This document shows positions 1-7,345 of a stretch of DNA of 64,000 nt, in pieces. The stretch is taken from positions 2,522,501-2,586,500 of the forward strand of contig NZ_LR813084.1 in NCBI RefSeq assembly GCF_903815225.1, given 5' to 3'. The notes under the pieces were generated by a model. It saw only the letters and a program-made list of their open reading frames with translations. It ran no database searches and was not told the DNA's origin. The first letter of the stretch is position 1. Each line of letters begins with the position of its first letter. A program made the translations under genes and the position numbers. Source of the DNA: Delftia tsuruhatensis. Lineage in GTDB: Bacteria; Pseudomonadota; Gammaproteobacteria; Burkholderiales; Burkholderiaceae_C.

Positions 1-69
1 GGTGTCGGTTGGTGGATCAGATCCCGCGTGGCCGGTGGCTGCTGCGGGGGCAAAAAAGGTGGAACAGGA

Positions 70-96
70 AAAACAAAAGAGCCGCGCTGGCGCGGC
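70..96 (-). terminator. Rho-independent terminator candidate downstream of the LysR gene
   Basis: On the minus strand a GC-only stem (arms at 90-96 and 81-87, GCCGCGC/GCGCGGC, 2-4 nt loop) runs straight into a T-rich tract over 80-70. It lies about 160 bp past the stop of the minus-strand LysR gene and would end that transcript. Nothing else is recognised in the first 253 bases. Confidence 0.55.
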
Positions 97-253
97 CCCG
101 TCATGGTGCATGCACCGCGACGGCGTGATTGTCCGAGAACACAGCCATCGCGGAAAGGCAGGAGTTTAATCTCCCTTCACCCGCATAAGCGGATCTGAAC
201 CGGCGCCCACTGTGTGCAATGCGCCACGCCCGGGAAGACACCCAGGGCATCGC

Positions 254-1144
254 CTACCACTGCGTCTGCGCCAGCAGCAACCGGGCCAGCACCTTGATGC
301 GCGGCGAAGCCTGGCGTGTGCGCGGGTAGACCAGGGACAGCTCGCGGGCGCGGCCTTCGTGCTGGGGCAGCAGCCGCACCAGGCGGCCGGCCTGCAGGTG
401 TCCGCGCACGGCGAATTCCATGACCTGGGCGACGCCCAGGCCGTTCACCGAGCCCTCCACCAGCGGATCGCCGCTGTCGAAGGTGACGGTCTTGGGGGCC
501 ATCCAGTCAAGCATCTCGCCGCCGCCCGCCAGGAACTGCCAGGGCACGCGCCGGCCCAGGTAGTGGTTGTAGACCGCCAGGCAACTGTGCTGCGCCAGTT
601 CGTCCAGGGTCTGCGGCGTACCGCGCGTCGCCAGATAGGCCGGCGAGGCCACGGTCACCCAGCGCAGCGGAGGCAGGGCGCGCGCGATCATGCGGCTGTC
701 GGCCAGCGGGCCGATGCGCACGGCGGCATCGAAGCCTTCCTCCACCATGTCCACCAGGCGGTCGGTGAAACTGGCATCGATCTGCAGCTGGGGATGCTCG
801 TGCAGCAACTGCCCGAGCAGCGGCACCAGCACGATGCGCCCCAGCATGGAAGGCGCCGTCATGCGCAGCACGCCGCTGGGGGCGCAGCGGCGGTCGCTGA
901 CCAGCTTGCGCGCCTCCTCCAGCCCGGCGATCAGCGGGGTGCAGCGGTCCACCAGCGCGCAGCCGTCGGGCGTGAGCGAGACGCTGCGCGTATTGCGGTT
1001 GAGCAGTTGCGCGCCCAGGTCCTTTTCCAGCTGGGCCACGGCGCGCGAGATGCGTGACTGGCTGGTGCCCAGCTGGTTGGCGGCCTGGGTGAAGCTGCGG
1101 CTTTCCGCCACCTTGATGAGCATGAGGACGGCGTTGAGGTCCAT
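254..1144 (-). CDS. LysR-family transcriptional regulator
   Basis: A 296-residue LysR-type regulator. The N-terminal winged helix-turn-helix occupies about residues 1-60 (MDLNAVLMLIKVAESRSFTQ, followed by SQSRISRAVAQLEKDLGAQL). The rest is the periplasmic-binding-protein-like effector domain, with the usual 'GFDAAVRIGPL' segment of the subgroup that regulates exporters and oxidoreductases. An in-frame extension to 1360 exists, but the ATG at 1144 begins exactly where LysR proteins start. The gene is divergent from a drug-type MFS exporter 91 bp away, the classical layout in which the regulator controls its neighbour and represses itself. The inducer cannot be read from the sequence. Confidence 0.9.
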   Translation of the reverse strand: MDLNAVLMLIKVAESRSFTQAANQLGTSQSRISRAVAQLEKDLGAQLLNRNTRSVSLTPDGCALVDRCTPLIAGLEEARKLVSDRRCAPSGVLRMTAPSMLGRIVLVPLLGQLLHEHPQLQIDASFTDRLVDMVEEGFDAAVRIGPLADSRMIARALPPLRWVTVASPAYLATRGTPQTLDELAQHSCLAVYNHYLGRRVPWQFLAGGGEMLDWMAPKTVTFDSGDPLVEGSVNGLGVAQVMEFAVRGHLQAGRLVRLLPQHEGRARELSLVYPRTRQASPRIKVLARLLLAQTQW

Positions 1145-1235
1145 GGAGTCTCCGGGTTCGATTGATCTGATTTTGCATAGGAAAAATGAAAATCTGATAT
1201 TTATCTTCGGAAATGCATTAATTAGGATCGGCCCC
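1145..1235. promoter_or_regulatory. Divergent LysR/MFS promoter region
   Basis: This 91-bp gap is AT-rich compared with the flanking genes. It holds the heptamer ATCTGAT twice as direct repeats (1165-1171 and 1192-1198), and GATTTT at 1169-1174 opposed by AAAATC at 1189-1194. Such interrupted dyads are compatible with LysR binding. Which dyad is the operator is inference. Confidence 0.45.
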
Positions 1236-2714
1236 ATGCCGTTGACCGATTCTTCCGCTGGCGCCATGCGCCACCCGCGCGCCGCCCTGGCGCTGCTGTC
1301 CCTGTCCCAGCTGCTGATCGCGCTGGATGCCACCATCGTCTTCGTCGCGCTCGACGCCATGGGCCGTCAGCTGCAGATGGATGCTCGCCACCTGCAATGG
1401 GTGGTCAGCGCCTACAGCGTGGCCTTTGGTGGCTGCCTGTTGCTGGGCGGGCGCTGCGCCGACCTGCTGGGCAAGCGGCGCATGTACGTGGCGGGCATGG
1501 CGCTGTTCGGCCTGGCCTCCCTGGTCGGCGGCCTTGCCTTGCAGCCCTGGCAACTGGTGCTGGGCCGCGCAGGGCAGGGCGTGGCCGCAGCGCTGCTGTT
1601 CCCCGCCACGCTGTCGCTGATCAACACCCTGTACGCGGCCGGCCCCGAGCGCAACCGCGCCGTGGCCGTCTGGAGCATGGCTTCAGCTGGCGGACTGGCG
1701 GCCGGTGCGCTGCTGGGCGGCGTACTCACGCAGACGCTGGGCTGGAACTGGGTGCTGTGGGTGCTGGTGCCCGTGGCCTGGCCCTGCGCCCTCGGCGCGC
1801 TGCGCTTTTTGCCGCCTTCGGCGCAGACAGGGCGCGCGGCGCCGGGCCAGGGGTTTGATCTGGCCGGCTGTCTGAGCGTGACCGTGGGCAGCAGCCTGCT
1901 GGTGACGGCCCTGGTGCAGGGACCCGAATGGGGCTTTGCCGATGGGGCCACGCTGGGCACGCTGGCCGTGGCCCTGGTGGCGCTGGCACTGTTCTGGCGC
2001 ATCGAGACCCGCGCCGCCACACCGCTGATGCCGCTGTCCCTGCTGCGCGTGCCCAGCCTGCGCACGGCCATGCTGCTGACCATGCTCTTCATGAGCAGCT
2101 ACGGCGTGCAGTACTACTTCCTGGCGCTGTACTTCCAGCAGATCTTCGGCTGGAGCCCGCTGCAGGCCGGCATGGCGTTTCTGCTGCCCACGGCCGTGTG
2201 CACGCTGGGCATCCGCTGGGCCGAGCGCTGGCTGCACCGCAGCACGCCGCGCCGCGTGCTGATGGGCGGCTGGGCCGCAGGCACCCTCGGCCTGGCCTGG
2301 ATGGCCTGGGCGTTGCCGCTGGGTGACAGCTATGTCTGGCTGGTGCCGGGTTTCGTGGTGCTGAGCCTGGGACAGGGCGCGAGCTGGACCGCCATGTGGG
2401 TGGTGGCGGGGCAGGGAGTGGCGCCTTCGCAGCAGGGCGTGGCCTCGGGCATTGCCGCCACTGCCCAGCAGGTGGGCGCCGCGCTGGGATTGGCCCTGCT
2501 GGTCATGGTGGCCACGGCGCCGCTGGCCTGGCTGCCCCTGGCCGAGACCACCACGGCGGATGCGGTGCGCGATCTGACGGCCAAAGGCCTGCAGAACGCC
2601 GAGTGGGGTGCTGCCCTGATGGCTTTGCTGGGATGGGTGGTGTCTGTCGGCATGGGGCGCGAAGTGGGCACGGGGACGGATCGGCAGGCCCCGCAGTCGG
2701 CCTGCCAGTCCTGA
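1236..2714 (+). CDS. MFS exporter, DHA2 (EmrB/QacA-like) family
   Basis: A 492-residue inner-membrane protein of the 14-helix drug:H+ antiporter family. The first helix carries 'LDATIVFVALDAMG', the DHA2 signature, followed by 'LLLGGRCADLLGKRRMY', the loop 2-3 motif A. Hydrophobic helices continue to the C-terminus. The reading frame is open upstream to 690, but that part is antisense to the LysR gene. The ATG at 1236 (or 1266) gives the natural N-terminus. It probably exports a toxic compound under control of the divergent LysR protein; the substrate is unknown. Confidence 0.88.
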   Translation: MPLTDSSAGAMRHPRAALALLSLSQLLIALDATIVFVALDAMGRQLQMDARHLQWVVSAYSVAFGGCLLLGGRCADLLGKRRMYVAGMALFGLASLVGGLALQPWQLVLGRAGQGVAAALLFPATLSLINTLYAAGPERNRAVAVWSMASAGGLAAGALLGGVLTQTLGWNWVLWVLVPVAWPCALGALRFLPPSAQTGRAAPGQGFDLAGCLSVTVGSSLLVTALVQGPEWGFADGATLGTLAVALVALALFWRIETRAATPLMPLSLLRVPSLRTAMLLTMLFMSSYGVQYYFLALYFQQIFGWSPLQAGMAFLLPTAVCTLGIRWAERWLHRSTPRRVLMGGWAAGTLGLAWMAWALPLGDSYVWLVPGFVVLSLGQGASWTAMWVVAGQGVAPSQQGVASGIAATAQQVGAALGLALLVMVATAPLAWLPLAETTTADAVRDLTAKGLQNAEWGAALMALLGWVVSVGMGREVGTGTDRQAPQSACQS

Positions 2715-2791
2715 AGCCGCGGGCCCGGGGAGGTGCCGACCGGTTCGGGATTTACCATTGATGCTTTCTGGAATCCGGCGGGACAGGCCAT

Positions 2792-3604
2792 ATGGCAGAG
2801 ACGATCACCGGCAGGGACTGGGTCCGGCATGCGCCCATGGGAGACGGCCTGGAGCGCATCGAGGCCTATTTCGGCGGGCATGGCTATGCACCCCACAGGC
2901 ATGACACCTATGCGCTGGGCCTGACATTGTCCGGCGTGCAGAGTTTTGCCTACCGCCATTCCCAGCGGCACAGCCTGCCCGGGGACGCCATGGTGCTGCA
3001 TCCTGACGAGCGGCATGACGGCCATGCCGGGACCGACGCAGGCTTTCGCTACCGCATGGTCTATGTGGGCCCGGCCCTGATCCAGCAGGTGCTGGGGGGC
3101 AGGCCCTTGCCCTTCGTCGAGGGCGCGCTGTCGCAGGATCCCCGACTCAGGGCCGCCCTGCTGCCCTTGCTGCGTGACATAGACGAGGACTTGGAGCCTC
3201 TGGCCCGGGACGATGCCCTGTACGACCTGGCCCAGGCGCTGGACAGCGTGGCCGGCAGGCGCAGCGTCCGGCGCCTGCCCGACCTGGTGGCCGTGGAGCG
3301 CGCCCGCGCCTGCATCCACGACTCGCTGGAACAGGGCGTGGCCCTGGAGGCACTGGCCCAGGCCAGCGGCCTGGACCGCTGGCGGCTGTGCCGAGATTTT
3401 CGTGCGCTCTACGGCACCAGCCCCTACCGCTACCTGACCATGCGCCGGCTGGACACCGTGCGGCGCCTGCTGCTGGCGGGGCAGGGCGTGGCCGATGCCG
3501 CACTGCAGGCCGGCTTCTTCGACCAGAGCCACATGGCGCGCCAGTTCGCCATGACCTATGGCGTGCCTCCCGCACGCTGGCTCAGGCGCCTGGGCGCGGC
3601 CTGA
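2792..3604 (+). CDS. AraC-family transcriptional regulator
   Basis: 270 residues. The N-terminal half is a cupin-type ligand-binding domain ('HGYAPHRHDTYALGLTLSG', about residues 30-48), and two helix-turn-helix motifs fill residues 185-267 ('GVALEALAQASGLDRWRLCR' and 'VADAALQAGFFDQSHMARQF'). This arrangement matches AraC regulators next to LysE or DMT exporters. It reads in the same direction as the MFS gene before it (77-bp gap) and the cupin after it (76-bp gap), either of which could be a target. The ligand is unknown. Confidence 0.88.
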   Translation: MAETITGRDWVRHAPMGDGLERIEAYFGGHGYAPHRHDTYALGLTLSGVQSFAYRHSQRHSLPGDAMVLHPDERHDGHAGTDAGFRYRMVYVGPALIQQVLGGRPLPFVEGALSQDPRLRAALLPLLRDIDEDLEPLARDDALYDLAQALDSVAGRRSVRRLPDLVAVERARACIHDSLEQGVALEALAQASGLDRWRLCRDFRALYGTSPYRYLTMRRLDTVRRLLLAGQGVADAALQAGFFDQSHMARQFAMTYGVPPARWLRRLGAA

Positions 3605-3680
3605 GCTGCACGATCGTGCAAGACCACGGGGATGACGCTTCCTAGCATGGAGGCTTCACACGCTTTCATAAGGCCCGCCC

Positions 3681-4067
3681 ATGACGCCCCCCGTTGAAAA
3701 CCGCCTCTACCAGGTCGTCAACTTCCCCGAGAAATTCAGCCGCTTCACCGGCCAGTGGAGCCCCCGCGTCGTTGCCGAGATGAACGACTACCAGTTCAAG
3801 ATCGTGCGCGTACAGGGCGAGTTCATCTGGCATTCGCATGCCGAAACGGATGAGGCCTTCCTGGTGCTGGACGGTGAGCTGCGCATCGACTTCCGTGATG
3901 GCCATGTGCTGCTGCGCCAGGGCGAGCTGTACGTGGTCCCCAAAGGCAAGGAACACAAGCCCAGCGCCGAGCGGGAAGCCCGCCTCATGCTGATCGAGCC
4001 GCGCGGTGTGCTGAACACCGGGGAGGAAGGCGGCGAGAGGACGGCGATGAACGATGTGTGGGTATAG
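3681..4067 (+). CDS. Small cupin-domain protein
   Basis: 128 residues forming a single cupin barrel. Motif 1 is at residues 51-70 with H51, H53 and E58 as likely metal ligands (HSHAETDEAF); motif 2 has H92 (VVPKGKEHKP). Metal-binding residues are complete, so a metal site is likely. Close relatives are annotated only as cupins or mannose-6-phosphate isomerase-like proteins. The gene follows the AraC regulator on the same strand and ends at a strong hairpin. A small-molecule dioxygenase or isomerase role is possible but not shown. Confidence 0.85.
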   Translation: MTPPVENRLYQVVNFPEKFSRFTGQWSPRVVAEMNDYQFKIVRVQGEFIWHSHAETDEAFLVLDGELRIDFRDGHVLLRQGELYVVPKGKEHKPSAEREARLMLIEPRGVLNTGEEGGERTAMNDVWV

Positions 4068-4088
4068 CCAGCCCGTAGGCATCCCATG

Positions 4089-4116
4089 AACAAGGGGCGC
4101 CGCAGCGCCCCTTGTT
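4089..4116. terminator. Bidirectional terminator hairpin
   Basis: A perfect 12-bp inverted repeat (AACAAGGGGCGC at 4089-4100 and its complement at 4105-4116, loop CGCA) sits between two convergent genes, the cupin and the ABC ATPase. The TTGTT and AACAA ends provide short U-rich exits on both strands. Confidence 0.8.
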
Positions 4117-4134
4117 CCTTGACGTGCGGGGAAC

Positions 4135-4929
4135 TCAGCCCAGCAGCAACGCGTCGTCGGCCAGCTTTTCGCCGCGCACCTTCTCGAACATGTGCAGCAG
4201 GTCGGGCACGTCCATGCGGGCGCGCTCCTCGCCGCTGACGTCGAGCACGACCTGGCCCTGGTGCAGCATCACCGTGCGCTCGCCCACGTCCAGCGCCTGG
4301 CGCATGCTGTGCGTGACCATCATGGTGGTGAGCTTGGCCTCGGAGACGATGCGTGCCGTCAACTGCAGCACGAAGTCGGCCGTGCGCGGATCGAGCGCTG
4401 CCGTGTGCTCGTCCAGCAGCAGGATGCGCGAAGGCTGCAGCGCCGCCATCAGCAGGCTCACGGCCTGGCGCTGGCCACCGGACAGCAGGCCGATGCGGTC
4501 GGTCAGGCGGTTTTCCAGGCCCAGGCCCAGGATGGACAGGCGCTCGCGGAAGTTGTCGCGCATCTCGGCCTTGACGGCGCGGCTCAGGCGGCGGAAGGTG
4601 CCGCGGCGCTGGGCCAGGGCCATGTTCTCCTCGATGGTCAGGTCCTCGCAGGTGCCCGCCATGGGGTCCTGGAAGACGCGGGCCACGCGCTCGGAGCGGG
4701 CCCACACGGGCAGGCGCGTCATGTCCTGGCCTGCGATCTCGATGCGGCCCTTGTCCACGGACAGATCCCCCGAGACGGCGTTCAGGAAGGTGGACTTGCC
4801 GGCGCCGTTGGAGCCGATGACGGTGACGAACTGGCCATCGGGAATGTCCAGCGACATGCCGCGCAGCGCCCGCGTTTCGATGGGCGTGCCGGGGTTGAAG
4901 GTGATTTCGAGTTGTTGTGCGCTCAGCAT
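4135..4929 (-). CDS. ABC transporter ATP-binding protein (BmpA/TrpXYZ-like importer)
   Basis: 264-residue ATPase. Walker A is GSNGAGKS at residues 39-46, the signature is LSGGQRQ, and Walker B is 'ILLLDEHTAALDP'. The His after the catalytic Glu-containing DE is typical of the COG1101 ATPases that pair with COG4120 permeases and COG2984 receptors. The ATG at 4929 is preferred over 4965 because GGAGAA lies about 6 nt upstream. It follows the permease (16 bp between them) and would energise the importer encoded here. Substrates of this family are poorly known; tryptophan/amino acids are reported for the streptococcal TrpXYZ relatives. Confidence 0.9.
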   Translation of the reverse strand: MLSAQQLEITFNPGTPIETRALRGMSLDIPDGQFVTVIGSNGAGKSTFLNAVSGDLSVDKGRIEIAGQDMTRLPVWARSERVARVFQDPMAGTCEDLTIEENMALAQRRGTFRRLSRAVKAEMRDNFRERLSILGLGLENRLTDRIGLLSGGQRQAVSLLMAALQPSRILLLDEHTAALDPRTADFVLQLTARIVSEAKLTTMMVTHSMRQALDVGERTVMLHQGQVVLDVSGEERARMDVPDLLHMFEKVRGEKLADDALLLG

Positions 4930-4945
4930 GGGGGTTCTCCGGCGA

Positions 4946-5833
4946 TCAGGACTTGCGCTGTGCAAATTTGCGCTTGAGTTGGGGGATCACCAGGGCGACG
5001 GTCACCAGCAGTGCGGTGACGAGGTTCAGATCCTGGGCCTTGAGGCCGATGAAATCGCTGTTGAGGGCCGCCGCGATGAAGAAGCGGTAGACGATGGCGC
5101 CCACGACCACGGCCAGCGTGGCCCAGACGATGCGGCGCGAGGGCAGGATGGATTCGCCCACGATCACGGCAGCCAGGCCGATGACGATGGTGCCGATGCC
5201 CATGGAGATGTCCGAGCCGCCCTGGGTCTGCACGAACAGCGCGCCGGCCAGGCCGACCAGGCCGTTGGAGATCGCCATGCCCAGCAGGATCATGGCGCCC
5301 GTGTTCACGCCCTGCGAACGGGCCATGCGGGCATTGGAGCCCGTGGCGCGGATGGCCAGGCCCCGCTCGGTGGCGAAGAACCAGTCCAGGCCCAGCTTGG
5401 CGAGCACGACGATGACAAGGAGGATCAGCGGACGCATCACGTAGTCGGCGATGCTGTCGGGCTGCAACATCGTGAACAGCGTGGTCTCGTTGATCAGCGG
5501 CACGTTGGGGCCGCCCATGATGCGCAGGTTGACCGAGTACAGGCCGATCATCATCAGGATGGAGGCCAGCAGGTCCATGATCTTCAGGCGCACATTGAGC
5601 CAGCCCGTGATCAGGCCGGCGACCGCGCCGGCGGCCGTGCCGGCCAGCGTGGCCAGCCAGGGATTGGTGCCCGTGGAGATGAGGATGGCGCAGACGGCGC
5701 CGCCCAGCGGGAAGCTGCCATCCACCGTGAGGTCGGGAAAGCGCAGCAGGCGAAATGAGATGAAGACGCCCAGCGCCACCAGGCTGAAGATCAGGCCGAT
5801 CTCGACGGCACCGAGCAATGAGAAGAGAGACAT
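4946..5833 (-). CDS. ABC transporter permease (BmpA/TrpXYZ-like importer)
   Basis: A 295-residue permease of the COG4120 type, related to the branched-chain amino acid permease fold. It begins with a helix at once (SLFSLLGAVEIGLIFSLVALG), followed by the family motif 'LLRFPDLTVDGSFPLGGAV' and the mid-protein 'SNGLVGLAGALFVQTQGG' segment. About eight to nine membrane helices are visible. The C-terminus is basic (LKRKFAQRKS). It is the middle gene of a receptor-permease-ATPase set, separated from the receptor by a hairpin with terminator character. Confidence 0.9.
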   Translation of the reverse strand: MSLFSLLGAVEIGLIFSLVALGVFISFRLLRFPDLTVDGSFPLGGAVCAILISTGTNPWLATLAGTAAGAVAGLITGWLNVRLKIMDLLASILMMIGLYSVNLRIMGGPNVPLINETTLFTMLQPDSIADYVMRPLILLVIVVLAKLGLDWFFATERGLAIRATGSNARMARSQGVNTGAMILLGMAISNGLVGLAGALFVQTQGGSDISMGIGTIVIGLAAVIVGESILPSRRIVWATLAVVVGAIVYRFFIAAALNSDFIGLKAQDLNLVTALLVTVALVIPQLKRKFAQRKS

Positions 5834-5871
5834 AGAAGGAGCGACAGGCGCGTGGGGACGGGAAAAGACTT

Positions 5872-5908
5872 AAAAAAAGGGCAGGGCCATGTTGCCATGG
5901 CGCCTGCC
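5872..5908 (-). terminator. Intra-operon terminator/attenuator between receptor and permease
   Basis: On the minus strand, GGCAGG..CCATG (5908-5896) pairs with CATGG.CCTGCC (5890-5880), giving about 11 bp with a small internal bulge. A run of seven T residues follows at 5878-5872. It lies between the receptor gene and the permease gene of one importer, so it probably reduces transcription of the membrane components relative to the abundant receptor. Confidence 0.75.
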
Positions 5909-5920
5909 TCCGTAGGCGCG

Positions 5921-5943
5921 CTGCCCGGGTTTGTCCCGGGCAG
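5921..5943. repeat. Perfect inverted repeat after the receptor gene
   Basis: CTGCCCGGG at 5921-5929 and its exact complement at 5935-5943 flank a 5-nt loop. It lies 14 bp past the receptor stop and just before the terminator-like hairpin. It probably protects the 3' end of the receptor mRNA from exonucleases; this is inference. Confidence 0.6.
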
Positions 5944-5957
5944 GCGACCCCGGGTGA

Positions 5958-6929
5958 TTACTTGATGACCTGGGCCGCCGACTTGATCAGTGCGTCGGAC
6001 AGCTTGACGCCCTGCTTCTCTGCCGCGCCGGGGTTCACGAACAGCTCCATCTTGGTGCTGACTTCGGTCTTGAGGTCGCCGGGCTTTTCGCCCTTGAGGA
6101 TGCGCACCACCATGCGGCCGGTCTGTTCGCCCAGGTCGCGGTAGTTGATGCCCAGGGCGGCAACGGCGCCGCGCTTGACGGAGTCGGTGTCCGAGGCCAC
6201 CAGAGGGATCTTGGCGTCCTGGCCGACCTTGACCAGCGACTCGTAGGCCGAGACCACGTTGTTGTCGGTGTTGGTGTAGATCACATCGACCTTGCCCACC
6301 AGGCTGCGCGCGGCGCTGCTGACGTCCACGGAGCGGGGAGCGGCGGCCTCCACCAGGGTCAGGCCCAGCTTGGGCAGCAGCTCCTTGAGTTCCTTGACCA
6401 CGACGGCCGAGTTGGCCTCGCCGGGGTTGTAGACCATTCCCACGCGCTTGGCGTTGGGAACGACCTGCTTGACCAGGTCCATCTGCTTGTCCAGGGCCAG
6501 CAGGTCGGACACGCCGGTCACGTTGGTCTTGGAGGGCTCCCAACTGGCCACCAGCTTGGCGGCCACGGGATCGGTCACTGCGGAGAACACCACGGGCACG
6601 GTCTTGGTGGCGGCCACCACGGCCTGGGCCGAGGGGGTGGCGATGGCGACGATGGCATCGGGCTTGTCGCCGACGAACTTGCGTGCGATCTGCGCAGCCG
6701 TGCCGGTGTTGCCCTGGGCGCTCTGGTACTGCCACTTCAGGTTCTTGCCGGACTCGTAGCCAGCCTCCTTGAGCGCGGCCTGCACGCCATCGCGCACGGC
6801 ATCGAGGGCGGGGTGCTCGACGATGGCGGTCACTGCGACCGACTTCTCGTCAGCGGCGTGGGCACCGCCCGCAATGGCGGAAATTGCCAGGGCCAGCGCG
6901 CCCAGAGGCGCCCAGGTCAATTGCTTCAT
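5958..6929 (-). CDS. ABC transporter substrate-binding protein (COG2984)
   Basis: 323-residue periplasmic receptor with a clear Sec signal peptide (MKQLTWAPLGALALAISAIA, cleavage near AHA-AD). There is no lipobox Cys, so it is probably soluble in the periplasm. The mature protein has the family's 'VTAIVEHPALDAVRDGVQAAL' start, the 'VFSAVTDPVAAKLV' segment and the 'GMVYNPGEANS' hinge region. It is first in a receptor-permease-ATPase operon. The ATG at 6929 is chosen because the signal peptide begins there; the in-frame extension to 7010 is unlikely. Ligand is not readable; amino acids are the best guess by family. Confidence 0.9.
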   Translation of the reverse strand: MKQLTWAPLGALALAISAIAGGAHAADEKSVAVTAIVEHPALDAVRDGVQAALKEAGYESGKNLKWQYQSAQGNTGTAAQIARKFVGDKPDAIVAIATPSAQAVVAATKTVPVVFSAVTDPVAAKLVASWEPSKTNVTGVSDLLALDKQMDLVKQVVPNAKRVGMVYNPGEANSAVVVKELKELLPKLGLTLVEAAAPRSVDVSSAARSLVGKVDVIYTNTDNNVVSAYESLVKVGQDAKIPLVASDTDSVKRGAVAALGINYRDLGEQTGRMVVRILKGEKPGDLKTEVSTKMELFVNPGAAEKQGVKLSDALIKSAAQVIK

Positions 6930-7270
6930 ACGTGTATCTCCAACGTGCTGTGTTTGTTCCTGTTTGCTCAGCAGAAGGCCGCACAGGACGGTCGCGGCGC
7001 ATCGCGGCAAAGTCTACTGCAGCCACCCTGCGCGCCTCGGCGTTTGGGCGACCCGGTTTTCACCTATAGGTTTGTATCTAAAAATTGGCATGAAATCTGC
7101 GGGGAATGCCCTAGGTGCAACTTTTTCATGCGTGTTAATGGGGTTTGGTGGCGCAGGTTTGCGTCTTCCAGGGCCTGTTTTGGGCCTTGTCGTGCATTTT
7201 TATTGCGTTTGCCGCCCTTTGGCGGAGGCTTCTATGCTTTCTTGGGCGATGGTGGTTTGATGCAGCGCAA
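6930..7270. other. Non-coding stretch upstream of the ABC receptor gene
   Basis: About 340 bp with lower GC than the neighbours and no gene I can support. It must contain the minus-strand promoter and leader of the receptor operon. A small hairpin (CCGCC-CTTT-GGCGG, around 7211-7224) is present without a T tract. I recognise no riboswitch. Confidence 0.5.
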
Positions 7271-7296
7271 AGAAAAAGCCTGCGCAAGGCAGGCTT
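7271..7296 (-). terminator. Rho-independent terminator of the ETF-QO gene
   Basis: Minus strand: AAGCCTGC (7296-7289), loop CTTGC, GCAGGCTT (7283-7276), then a T-rich tail ending at 7271. The 8-bp perfect stem begins 50 bp after the ETF-QO stop codon. Confidence 0.85.
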
Positions 7297-7345
7297 GGCA
7301 GGCTTTCGGGGAGGGCCGGTGTGGCGTGCGGCTCACATGCGCAGG

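Noticed and set aside
7205-7230. Hairpin CCGCC-CTTT-GGCGG
   Set aside because: No T tract follows on either strand, and a better terminator for the same transcript lies at 7271-7296.
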